From Actinoalloteichus_B caeruleus (GTDB taxonomy: Bacteria; Actinomycetota; Actinomycetes; Mycobacteriales; Pseudonocardiaceae), in the NCBI RefSeq assembly GCF_000718005.1, contig NZ_JODV01000015.1: a DNA stretch of 64,000 nucleotides; one strand, given 5' to 3'. Numbering within the stretch: position 1 is the stretch's first letter; the number at the start of each line of letters is the position of its first letter. The translations under genes were made by a program, and so were the position numbers. The notes under the pieces are model-generated. The model was given only the letters and a program-made list of their open reading frames with translations. It was not told the DNA's origin and ran no database searches. Below, one piece after another: positions 44,901 to 53,344 of this stretch.

Positions 44901-45092
44901 ATGAGAACCGAGCGAGCGACACGGAACCTGGAAATCGCCCCGCCGACCGAGCTGGAGCTCGTCGCGGACCTCGAGGAGGTCCAGGAGAAGCGGGAGGGCA
45001 CTCCGCCCCTCTACCGGGAACCCTCCGACCTGTTGTTGGCGGTCGTGCTCTCCACGGGAGAACCGCCCGAGCCGAAGCGGCCCCGCCGCTAG
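44901..45092 (+). CDS. 63-residue acidic/Pro-rich peptide, possible RiPP-type precursor
   Basis: ATG 44901 has GAGGAG 6-7 nt upstream. The first half is acidic and helical (LELVADLEEVQEKREG). The second half has PPLYREPSDLLLAVVLSTG and a basic Pro-rich tail ending KRPRR. It contains no cysteine. The leader-like acidic helix, the small size and the leading position before two unknown proteins and a hydrolase resemble a ribosomal peptide precursor, but no known modifying-enzyme family is adjacent, so this is a guess. The gene ends 35 bp before the next. Confidence 0.55.
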   Translation: MRTERATRNLEIAPPTELELVADLEEVQEKREGTPPLYREPSDLLLAVVLSTGEPPEPKRPRR

Positions 45093-45127
45093 CAGCCAAC
45101 CGGTCCGGCGAGGGAAGGGAGCTCGAG

Positions 45128-45850
45128 GTGTCGCGCCTTGACGCGGATCCACCGCCCAGGCTCAGCTACACGACGGCGGTGGACGCCCTCGCCGCCAGTG
45201 TCGTCCGCGCCTTCCGGGGCGCGGACGACACGTACCGGGTCAGCGACCACGTCGGCCTGCTCCCCGACCGCAGGGCGGAACTGGCGGCACTGCGGGTCCT
45301 GGGGGTCGACGCGCTCGCCCCGTACCTGGTCCGCGGCCGTCCGGTCCTCGCCGATGACCTGGCCGTCTTCGACGAGGTGACCACCGTCTTCCCCTCCGAC
45401 AGCACCCGGGTCACCACGTCGGTGGTCCGCCGGCTCCGCCACTGGTTCCTGGAGGAGGTCCTCACCGACCTCACCGGAGCGGGGAAGGGCTCCGCCTACC
45501 CGAGGTCGGCCGACCAACTCGCCCCCAACGAGGGCACCCCGTGGCAGCCGTGGTCGGTCTTCATGGCCCAGGTCTCCACGATGGCCCTGCCCGGCTGGGT
45601 GACGCCGGTGCACCTGGCCGCCAGTCGGCGTACCGAGGACCTGGCCAGGGGAGCCGCGCGGGCACTGCTGCGGGGAGACCCCTACACCGCTGCCCGGCTC
45701 GGCCGGTGGCTCGCGCTCCAACCCGACGTGCCACCCGAACTCGGGCTCACCGGACTGCTGGAACACGTGGACCTGCTCGGGTCCCGCGACCCACGCACCC
45801 AACTCGAGGTCGCCGTCGCCCAACACCTGCTGGAGGTCGGACGCTCATGA
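45128..45850 (+). CDS. Unrecognised helical protein
   Basis: 240 residues from GTG 45128 (AGGGAG upstream); the longer frame to 44843 would run across the peptide gene. The protein is soluble and mostly helical, with Arg/Asp-rich segments such as TRVTTSVVRRLRHWFLEEVL and RTEDLARGAARALLRGDPYTAARLGRWLALQ. The C-terminus looks like paired helices as in the next gene's product. No catalytic motif is evident. Its stop overlaps the next ATG (ATGA), so it should act with that protein. Confidence 0.7.
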   Translation: MSRLDADPPPRLSYTTAVDALAASVVRAFRGADDTYRVSDHVGLLPDRRAELAALRVLGVDALAPYLVRGRPVLADDLAVFDEVTTVFPSDSTRVTTSVVRRLRHWFLEEVLTDLTGAGKGSAYPRSADQLAPNEGTPWQPWSVFMAQVSTMALPGWVTPVHLAASRRTEDLARGAARALLRGDPYTAARLGRWLALQPDVPPELGLTGLLEHVDLLGSRDPRTQLEVAVAQHLLEVGRS

Positions 45851-46794
45851 GGGACGCACTGCTCTCCATCGGCCACCACGTCGGTACGAGCGCCCTGGAG
45901 TGGTTGGACGGTGCCGCCCACCTGTTCGCCTTCCCTCCCGACGTCCCCGTCCTCGAGGTCAACACCAACCGCCACGTGAAACCGCTCGCCGAATTCGCGT
46001 TGGCCGGCTCCATCGCAGTTCGGGAAGGGGCCATCGGAAGCCGGCAGGCCCAGATCTCACCGGTGCTGATGGACTACGCCTGGAACGCACTCGGGAACGG
46101 GTCGTTCCTGCACGAACTGCAACTGGCGATGCCGGTCGAGACCTACCCGATGGAGATCTACGCGATGTTCACCCGGGCCGGTTACCGCCACCCGGAACTC
46201 GAGGAACTGCTCGCCCACCTGGGGCGGCTGCGGGCCGCGCACGCACGGGAACTGCTCCCCAACCGCCAGCTGGCACTGACCAACTCGGCCAGGCTCATCG
46301 GACTGGAAGCACACGCCGACGAAGCCGAGCTGGTCGGCCGCACCTGGCTGGGCAACGCGTCGGAACCCTGGGCCCTGGACTTCGCCACCGCCTACGCGAT
46401 GACCCACACCGTCTTCCACCTCAGCGACTGGGCCGGCCAACCCGGACGGCTCCCCCCGGCGATGGTCGACTACCTGGGCCGGTGGCTCCCGGTGTGGCTG
46501 GACGTCTACCGCGAGGCCCAGCAGTGGGACCTGGTCGGCGAACTCCTCATGGTCGACCTCTGCCTGCCCCACCCCGAGTTCCCGGCCGACACGTGGATCG
46601 CCTACGCGACGGCGCAGAACGAGGACGGGCTGATGCCCTTCGGCAGTGAGGCACCACCGGAGGGCACCGAGGACGCGTTCCGCAACTACTACCACCCCAC
46701 GGTCGTCGCCGCCGTCGCCGGCACCCTGCTCGTGTCCCGGGGGATCTCGACCCTGACCGGCGCCACCGACTCCCGCGAAACCGTCGGCGGATGA
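45847..46794 (+). CDS. Unrecognised all-helical protein, DUF6895-like
   Basis: 315 residues, ATG in a 4-nt overlap with the previous gene. Near the N-terminus NTNRHVKPLAEFALAGSIAVREG resembles DUF6895-type proteins. The rest is rich in His/Trp/Tyr helices, such as TAYAMTHTVFHLSDWAG and FRNYYHPTVVAAVAGTLLVSRG. The spaced histidines and acidic residues could bind a metal, but no known active site is visible. It is coupled to its neighbours on both sides by ATGA overlaps, implying a shared pathway or complex. Confidence 0.7.
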   Translation: MRDALLSIGHHVGTSALEWLDGAAHLFAFPPDVPVLEVNTNRHVKPLAEFALAGSIAVREGAIGSRQAQISPVLMDYAWNALGNGSFLHELQLAMPVETYPMEIYAMFTRAGYRHPELEELLAHLGRLRAAHARELLPNRQLALTNSARLIGLEAHADEAELVGRTWLGNASEPWALDFATAYAMTHTVFHLSDWAGQPGRLPPAMVDYLGRWLPVWLDVYREAQQWDLVGELLMVDLCLPHPEFPADTWIAYATAQNEDGLMPFGSEAPPEGTEDAFRNYYHPTVVAAVAGTLLVSRGISTLTGATDSRETVGG

Positions 46795-47990
46795 CCTCCT
46801 CCCAACCCACCGGGCGGTCCACCGGACCAGTCGGGTCCCCTGCCGGCCCGAGCGACCCGGCCTCCCCACCTCCCGCGAGACCAGGCCCGACCCAGCCGCC
46901 CGACCCGAACCAGGCGACGCGCGCGGCACCGTGGCTGGACGCCGACACGCTCCGGCGCGCCCTGCGGCACGCGGCCCGGGACGCCCGCGCACCAGGTGCC
47001 GTGGTGGGCCTGGTGACGGCCACCGGCGGCCTGGCCATCGGCGTCGGCACCCCGGACCGTTCCTCGGACGAGGCCGTCACCGCCGACACCCACTTCGAGT
47101 GGGGGTCGATCACCAAGACGGTCACCGCGCTGACCCTGGCACGGCTGGTGGCCGAGGGCGTCGTCCACTACGACGACCCGGTGACCAGGTACCTGCCCGA
47201 CCGGGCTCGACCCACCGGTCGGCACCCGGTACCGACGCTGCACCAGCTGGCCACGCACACCGCGGGGCTGCCCCGGCTTCCCCGGAACCTCGCCGGCTCG
47301 CTGCTGCGCGGCGGCCCGCGCAACCCCTACGCCCACTACGACGCCGAAGCGCTCTACCGAGCGGTGCGCGCCACCACTCCGCGCGACCCGCCCGGCACCA
47401 GGGTGCGCTACTCCAACCTGGGATACGGGCTGCTCGGACACGCCCTGGGACGTGCCACCGGCGGCGACTACGAGACCGCCGTCGATCTGTGCGTCGGTCG
47501 GCCGCTGGGGTTCACCCCGGCCGCCGGACCCCCCGCCGGGGCCCGTCGCGCCACCGGGCACCACGGGCGCCGCCGCACCCCACCGTGGCGCATGACGGCG
47601 CTCGCCGGGGCCGGGGTGCTCGCGGGTAGCGTGACCGAACTCGCCCGCTACGTGCGCGCGCACCTCCGCCCCGACGAGACCGTCCCCCCTGGGCATCCCG
47701 CGCTGTCCCGCGCGCTGCGGGACGTGCAACGCCCCCGCGCCGATCTGGACGCCCCCCAGCAGACCTGCCTCGCCTGGCACCGCCGAACCACGCCCGACGG
47801 CGTGCCCGTGCTGCTGCACAGCGGTGTGACCTGGGGGTTCACCAGCTTCGTGTCCTTCGCTCCAGCCGCCGGCCTGGGAGTGGTCGCCGTAGCCAACACC
47901 GGAGCGGTGCTCAGGGCGCCGGTGACCCGGGCCGCGTACCACCTGCTGCGGGGCCTGGTCGACGACTGGGTGGCGGCGGGACGTCCCTGA
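46791..47990 (+). CDS. Beta-lactamase-family serine hydrolase (class C/peptidase S12-like)
   Basis: 399 residues. After a 45-residue Pro/Ser-rich N-terminus without a signal peptide, the active-site SxxK is in WGSITKTVTALTLARLV (about 105), the YxN motif in RVRYSNLGYGLLGHALG (about 205), and a late HSGVTWGFTSFV replaces the KTG box. The fold includes D-Ala peptidases, esterases and transacylases. In this operon a cytoplasmic peptidase or acyl-transfer role on the 63-residue peptide is conceivable. It is the last gene of the four-gene unit. Confidence 0.85.
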   Translation: MTSSQPTGRSTGPVGSPAGPSDPASPPPARPGPTQPPDPNQATRAAPWLDADTLRRALRHAARDARAPGAVVGLVTATGGLAIGVGTPDRSSDEAVTADTHFEWGSITKTVTALTLARLVAEGVVHYDDPVTRYLPDRARPTGRHPVPTLHQLATHTAGLPRLPRNLAGSLLRGGPRNPYAHYDAEALYRAVRATTPRDPPGTRVRYSNLGYGLLGHALGRATGGDYETAVDLCVGRPLGFTPAAGPPAGARRATGHHGRRRTPPWRMTALAGAGVLAGSVTELARYVRAHLRPDETVPPGHPALSRALRDVQRPRADLDAPQQTCLAWHRRTTPDGVPVLLHSGVTWGFTSFVSFAPAAGLGVVAVANTGAVLRAPVTRAAYHLLRGLVDDWVAAGRP

Positions 47991-49263
47991 CCACGTCGCG
48001 GCGGTACGAGGGGCACACCCGGCCCAGGAGGGGCGACGATCGTCCGAGGCCGACGGGGTCCGGGAGCACCGCAGCCCCCAGCAGCGACGCCGCTCCCACC
48101 GGGCAAGCGCCGCCCGTCCGGGCGCGCCCGGGTTCACCCCGCCCACGTCCCCGCGATCGGAACCCAGCGCTGCGGGGTGGCACCCGCCCGGAGCGCTGCC
48201 GGATCACCGGATCGGCCGAACCCACGGAGGACCGGCCTCCCGCCGACCCGGCACGACACCCCCGGGGTGGGGGAGGGGATCCGCGCCGGACACCCAGTCG
48301 AGGGGAGCACGTCCCACCGAAGTCCTCGTCCGAGGCCCGGCGTGCGGGAGCGGCCGCACCCTGCGCGGCGGACGGGAGAACGTGCCGGGGCGCGGTCACC
48401 ACGCGCACGGCGTTGATGCCGCCCCCGGCATCTGTGCTGTCGGCCACACCACCCGACGCATTACGGATCGTCTCGCCGCGAGCCTCGCCCGGCGCGGGGC
48501 ACGCCCTCCGCCGGACTGATCGGGGCGACGCCCCCGACACCGCCAGCGGAGCACCGGCCGCCGTGGGTCCCCTCGGTGGCGAATCCGTAGTCTTCCCGAC
48601 CAGGCCTAGGCGTGGAACGCGTCACTGCCCCGGCGGGCCCGACCAGTGCGCCCGTCCACATCAGCGCAGGTCACAGGGTTGCGCTGTCGCCGACTGGGGA
48701 GAGCGGGGGACACGGACACCGACCGCGACCCCGGACCACGGGCTCCATCGGCGCGCACGGCTGTAATAGTGGGGACGTGCGGCGCGATTCCCCCATCGTG
48801 CGAGCCGGAGACCACGAACCGACCGGTCACTCGGGGAGCTGACCACGGCGGTCACGGCCCGACCGGACTCCACGAAACGGTGAACCCCGACGGCCGGCGG
48901 AACCCGCTACGGGAACGTAGGCCACCCGTGGTCCCACGCCAGAGCGTGCGGTGGCCCACGCAGTCGGGGAAATCCGGGAAAGCCGGAATAGTTCGCTCGA
49001 CGTCGTGGTTGAGGGGTGTTCCGGTGCGCACGATCTGGAGCGCATCGCCGCGTACTCCTCGAGCCGGTGAGTGAGCACCGTAGCCACCGTCCGGCCCGGC
49101 CCGCCGACAGGCGGCCATCCCTCCCCGCTCCACCAGCACGTGATCAGCGCGCGTGCCGACCAGGACCACGCTCCGGGTCGGATGCCGTGCGTCCCCGTGA
49201 CGGGCGCCCAGGTGCTCGCCACCGTCCGCTCTCGCCGTTCACCAACACCGGAGGTTCTGTCAG
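47991..49263. other. Long region without supportable gene
   Basis: 1.27 kb with many short, mutually contradictory frames and no protein I recognise. TGTAATAGT near 48762 followed by GTG 48777 could drive a 21-codon leaderless peptide ending at 48842, which is weak. The stretch 48690-48730 looks faintly like tRNA antisense but does not fold. GGAGG at 49250-49254 belongs to the next gene. Confidence 0.35.
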
Positions 49264-50607
49264 TTGGCTGCGGACCGCACCTCGCGGCAGGCATGGGTCA
49301 TCTGGACCGCCGCCGTCATCGTCTACCTGGCCGCCGTGTTCCACCGGGGCTCCCTCTCCGTCGCCGGCCCGCTCGCGGGCGAGCGGTTCGCCGTGGGCTC
49401 GGCCGCGCTCGCCGTCTTCACCGTTCTCCAGCTCGGCGTCTACGCCGCGATGCAGGTACCCACCGGGGTCCTGGTCGACAAGTTCGGCGCCAAACGCGTC
49501 CTCATCGCCGCCACCGTGCTCCTGGGCCTCGGGCAGGTGCTCTTCGCGTTGGCCTCCTCCTACCCGGTCGCGTTGGGCGCCCGCGTCGTCGTGGGCGTGG
49601 GTGACGCCCTGACCTGGGTGAGCCTCCTGCGTCTTGTGGCCTCCCACTTCGCGGCGCGCAGCTACGCGATGGTCGTGTCCGTCTCCAGCGCGCTCGGCGC
49701 GCTCGGCGGGGTCATCGCCACCGTGCCGCTGTCGATGGCGCTGGGCAGCGCCGGGTGGACCCTCACCTTCATGGCCGTGGGCGCCGTGACCCTCGCCTAC
49801 ACCGCGGCCGTGTCCCTGGGCGTGCGCAACACCCCGGCCGGGCAACAGCCCACCCACGTCGCATCGCAGAACGTGCTCCGGCAGGTTCCCGCCGCGTGGA
49901 AGGTGGCCGGCACCAGGCTGGCCTTCTGGGTGCACTTCTCCACCGGGATGCTGCCGGGTGTGCTCGGGCTCCTCTGGGGCTACTCGTACCTCGTCGACGG
50001 CGTCGGCGTGGAGCCCGGCACCGCGAGCGTCCTGGTCGCCACCCTGGTCCTCACCGGCGTGCTGGGCGGCCCCATGGTCGGTGCGGTCATCGGCCGTCGC
50101 CCCGCCTCCCGCATGGGGATCGTCATCACCTACCTCGCCAGCTCCGTGGGCCTGTTGGCGGTGCTCTCGGCCTGGCCGGGGGGCCAGCCGCCGGTGCTGC
50201 TCGCCGCCGTGGCCTTCGTCGTGTTCGCCTCGGGCGGCCCGGTCTCCTCGGTGGCCTTCGCGCTGGTCCGTGACTACAACCCGATGGCCCAGGTGGGAAC
50301 CGCCACCGGTGTCGCCAACGTCGGCGGCCACTCCGCGACCGCCATCGGGTCCCTGATCATCGGTCTGCTCCTCGACGTCGTCGGTCACCTGCCCGGCAAC
50401 GAGGCCTACCGGGTGGCGCTGCTCGGCGCGGTCGCCCTCCTGCTCCTCGGCGGGGTCCGCACCGTGGTGTGGTGGCGCCGGGCCAGGGCCCAGGTCTTCG
50501 AGGCAGAGGAGCGTGGCGAGCAGGTGCCCGTCCGCCTCCGCCAGCGCCGCTGGGACCTGCCGACGGCGCCCGCTCGGGACACCGAGCCCGTCCCGGCGCC
50601 CGCCTGA
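49264..50607 (+). CDS. MFS transporter
   Basis: 447 residues with 12 predicted membrane helices. The start is TTG 49264, chosen because GGAGG lies 9 nt before it and no in-frame ATG or GTG precedes helix 1 (AWVIWTAAVIVYLAAVFHRG). The MFS signature LVDKFGAKRVLI lies between helices 2 and 3. The N-terminal half resembles nitrate/nitrite and oxalate-formate-like porters as well as drug exporters, so the substrate cannot be stated. It ends in a strong hairpin. Confidence 0.85.
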   Translation: MAADRTSRQAWVIWTAAVIVYLAAVFHRGSLSVAGPLAGERFAVGSAALAVFTVLQLGVYAAMQVPTGVLVDKFGAKRVLIAATVLLGLGQVLFALASSYPVALGARVVVGVGDALTWVSLLRLVASHFAARSYAMVVSVSSALGALGGVIATVPLSMALGSAGWTLTFMAVGAVTLAYTAAVSLGVRNTPAGQQPTHVASQNVLRQVPAAWKVAGTRLAFWVHFSTGMLPGVLGLLWGYSYLVDGVGVEPGTASVLVATLVLTGVLGGPMVGAVIGRRPASRMGIVITYLASSVGLLAVLSAWPGGQPPVLLAAVAFVVFASGGPVSSVAFALVRDYNPMAQVGTATGVANVGGHSATAIGSLIIGLLLDVVGHLPGNEAYRVALLGAVALLLLGGVRTVVWWRRARAQVFEAEERGEQVPVRLRQRRWDLPTAPARDTEPVPAPA

Positions 50608-50654
50608 CCCCCACGTCCGCCCACCCACCAGGGCCAGGACGAACCGACCGGAGC

Positions 50655-50687
50655 ACGAGTGCCCCCGCCCACGGCGGGGGCACTCGT
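50655..50687 (+). terminator. Strong hairpin after MFS gene
   Basis: A perfect 15-bp stem (50655-50669, 50673-50687) with loop CAC, 48 bp after the stop codon. No T-run. Confidence 0.8.
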
Positions 50688-50808
50688 CATGTCCACCCCC
50701 GGCGAGGGCCGGCACCGGACACCGGTTCCTCCTCCGTGACGGTACTTCCGCCAGGACGCCGGAAGTGCCACCCTGTTCCGCGGTGATCATGATCGGAGGA
50801 ACCGGGTA

Positions 50809-51999
50809 GTGGACACCTCGACACGTCTCCCGGCCGAGCTGCGGCGCGCGCGGGTCGCGGTGGCGGTGCTGTTCTTCGCGAACGCCTTCGCCATGGCCAA
50901 CATCGTGCCCCGCTACCCGGAGATCCGGGATGCCCTCGGCCTGAGCAACAGCGCGCTTGGCCTGGCCATCGCGGCCATGCCCACCGGGGCGCTCGTGGCG
51001 GGGCTGCTCGCCGGAGTGCTGTCGGGTCGGTTCGGCAGCGGCCGGGTCGCCGTCTGGTGCATGGTCGGAGCTGGGCTGGTGCTGCCCCTGGTGTCGGTGG
51101 TCGGTGGCTGGGCCGCCCTGGCCGCGGTGCTCTTCACCATGGGCGCGTTGGACGCCTGGGCAGATGCCGCCTCCAACGCGCACGGACTGCGGGTGCAACG
51201 CCGGTACGGGCGGTCCGTGCTGAACAGCTTCCACGGGGTGTGGAGCGTGGGGGCCGTGGCCGGCGGTGTGGTGTGCAGCGCGCTCATCGGGTTCGGTGTG
51301 CCCCTCACCTCGCACCTTCCCCTCGTGGGACTCGTGATCGTGTCGCTCGCGTTGGCCGCGCGCCCACACCTGCTGGCGGGGCCGGAGGCGAGCGAACGGG
51401 ACCAGGAGAGCGCCTCGTCCCTCCCCTCGGCGCCCCGCGCCGCGTGGCCGGTCCTGCGCATGGTCGTCCTGGGCTGCCTGCTGCTGGCCGCCTGCGCCGT
51501 CGAGGACATCCCGTCCTCGTGGGGGGCCGCGTTGCTCCTCGACTCCTACGGTGCTCCCGCCGCGCTCGCCGGCGCCGTGTTCGTCGCCTTCCAGGCCGCG
51601 ATGACCGTCGGGAGGTTCCTCGGCGACCGCATCACCGACCGGTACGGCCACGTGGCCGTCGGCCGGGCCGGAGGCCTGCTCATCACACTTCCCCTGGCAC
51701 TGGCCCTTCCTTTCGACTCGGTTCCGGTGTTGATCGCCGCGTTCGCCTGCGCCGGGCTCGGTACCGCCACGCTGTTCCCGTCGGCGGTGCACGCGGCCGG
51801 GAACATCCCCGGTCTCCGCAGCGAACACGGGATCGCCATCGTCACCTGGTGCTCCCGTCTCGGCTTCCTGACGGTCCCACCCCTCATCGGGGTGCTGTCG
51901 GACCTGCTCGACCTGCGGGTGGCGGTGGGGACGGCGATCGTTTTCGGGCTCTTGGTCCTCCTGCTGTCCGGTGCTCTGGTCCACCGCGATCGGCGGTGA
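50809..51999 (+). CDS. MFS transporter (FucP/YbjJ-like)
   Basis: 396 residues with 12 predicted helices. GTG 50809 is preceded by GGAGGA at 50795-50800. Helix 1-2 reads VAVLFFANAFAMANIVPRYPEI, and the pattern ALGLSNSALGLAIAAMPTGAL with GRFGSGRV matches the YbjJ-type MFS group. SFHGVWSVGAVAGG in the middle is conserved in that group. Substrate unknown; members export drugs or sugars. It is a single gene ending at a bidirectional hairpin opposite dprA. Confidence 0.85.
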   Translation: MDTSTRLPAELRRARVAVAVLFFANAFAMANIVPRYPEIRDALGLSNSALGLAIAAMPTGALVAGLLAGVLSGRFGSGRVAVWCMVGAGLVLPLVSVVGGWAALAAVLFTMGALDAWADAASNAHGLRVQRRYGRSVLNSFHGVWSVGAVAGGVVCSALIGFGVPLTSHLPLVGLVIVSLALAARPHLLAGPEASERDQESASSLPSAPRAAWPVLRMVVLGCLLLAACAVEDIPSSWGAALLLDSYGAPAALAGAVFVAFQAAMTVGRFLGDRITDRYGHVAVGRAGGLLITLPLALALPFDSVPVLIAAFACAGLGTATLFPSAVHAAGNIPGLRSEHGIAIVTWCSRLGFLTVPPLIGVLSDLLDLRVAVGTAIVFGLLVLLLSGALVHRDRR

Positions 52000-52124
52000 G
52001 CGTCGTCCGGACCACCTCCACCCCCAGCCCGCCGGCGGGAGCCGGGAGGCCGGGTCCCGGGCGGCCCGAGGTGCGCCTCATGGGAGGGACCGGGCAGGGC
52101 AGGGAGGCACAGGCCAGTCGACTC

Positions 52125-52157
52125 GGTGGCACCGCCTCCCCGGCGGGCGGTGCCACC
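52125..52157. terminator. Bidirectional hairpin between MFS gene and dprA
   Basis: A perfect 12-bp stem GGTGGCACCGCC/GGCGGTGCCACC with a 9-nt loop lies between the convergent genes. Confidence 0.7.
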
Positions 52158-52195
52158 AGGCCCGCGACGCCGCCCGCCGCGTCCCTCCGCGATCA

Positions 52196-53344
52196 TCACC
52201 GTCGCACGGCCACCCACCCGCCTTCGCGCCCGCACACCAGCCCGGCGTTCCTCAGCACCGCGAGGGTGGTCGCGGTCACGGCGGGGGCGACTCCGGACAG
52301 CACGGACACCTCGGCCGCGCTGCGCGTCCTGGCCGCGTCGAGCGAGTCCAGCACCCGCAACTGCTCCCCGCTCAACGCGTCCGTCGCCCTGGACGGCGAA
52401 CCCGGACCCTGGTCCTCCGGAAGATCCGACCCGAGACGCCCGGCCGCCTCCGCGACGTCATCAGCGCTCGTGACGAGGAGCGCACCGCCATCCCGCAGCA
52501 GATCGTGGCACCCGACCGACATCAGCGAGGTCACCGGCCCCGGCACGGCCATCACGACCCGTCCCAACGCGGCCGCGGCTCCGGCCGTGTTCCGGGCACC
52601 ACTGCGACGCCCGGCCTCCACCAGGACCAGACCCTCACCCAGTGCGGCGATCAGCCGGTTCCGCACCAGGAAACGGTGCCGGGCTGGGGGAGTGCCCGGT
52701 GGGTACTCGCTGACCACGGCCCCGCCCCCGGAGACGATCCTCCGCAGCAGCGTCTGGTGTCCGGCGGGGTACCCGGCGTCCAGGCCGCTGGCCAGGACCG
52801 CCATCGTCCGACCCCGCACGGCCAACGCGCCCCGGTGAGCGGCTCCGTCCACCCCGTACGCCGCACCCGACACCACGGTGAACCCCCGCCCGGCGAGGTC
52901 GTGCGCCAGCTCCGCCGCGACCTGCTCCCCGTAGCCGGTCGCGGCCCGGGCGCCCACCACCGAAACCGATCGCGCGCTCAGCGCCCCCAGTTCCCGGGCA
53001 CCCCGGACCCACAGGGCCAGTGGCGAGCGACCCGGCCCCTGACCGGCCAGGCTCGCCTGGTCCAACCGCGAGAGGCGGTCCGAGGGCCAGTCCGCGTGTT
53101 CCGGTACCAGCAGCTCCGAACCCACCGCTCGCGCCGCCGCCTCCTCCTCCTCGCCGCACCACAGGTGACGACGGGCCTGGACCTCGTCGGTGACCTCACG
53201 AGGCGTCCTGCCGGTGCGCACCAGCTGGGCCGCGCGGACGGGACCGTGCTCGGCGACGAAGTCGCACAGCGACCGACCCGGTGGCTCGGCCACCCTCAGC
53301 AGGTAGGCGCGCGCCCGCAACACCTCCTCGCACACCTCGGTCAT
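52196..53344 (-). CDS. dprA: DNA-processing protein DprA
   Basis: 382 residues from ATG 53344. The Rossmann-like DprA core spans about 100-310: SVVGARAATGYGEQVA, VVSGAAYGVDGAAHRGAL, VLASGLDAGYP, VSEYPPGTPPARHRFLVRNR and VEAGRRSGARNTA. A C-terminal winged-helix-like domain follows. DprA loads RecA on incoming single strands during transformation and is conserved even in non-competent actinomycetes. It overlaps comM by 4 nt and ends the yraN-comM-dprA operon. Confidence 0.95.
   Translation of the reverse strand: MTEVCEEVLRARAYLLRVAEPPGRSLCDFVAEHGPVRAAQLVRTGRTPREVTDEVQARRHLWCGEEEEAAARAVGSELLVPEHADWPSDRLSRLDQASLAGQGPGRSPLALWVRGARELGALSARSVSVVGARAATGYGEQVAAELAHDLAGRGFTVVSGAAYGVDGAAHRGALAVRGRTMAVLASGLDAGYPAGHQTLLRRIVSGGGAVVSEYPPGTPPARHRFLVRNRLIAALGEGLVLVEAGRRSGARNTAGAAAALGRVVMAVPGPVTSLMSVGCHDLLRDGGALLVTSADDVAEAAGRLGSDLPEDQGPGSPSRATDALSGEQLRVLDSLDAARTRSAAEVSVLSGVAPAVTATTLAVLRNAGLVCGREGGWVAVRR

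Noticed and set aside
48661..48780. Possible tRNA in antisense at about 48700
   Set aside because: Translated shadows looked tRNA-like (GERGTRTPT, GVRVPRSP), but no T-loop TTCRA and no cloverleaf could be formed.
49144..51984. 946-residue - strand open frame
   Set aside because: Shadow of the two MFS genes, made of His/Gly/Asp-rich low-complexity sequence.
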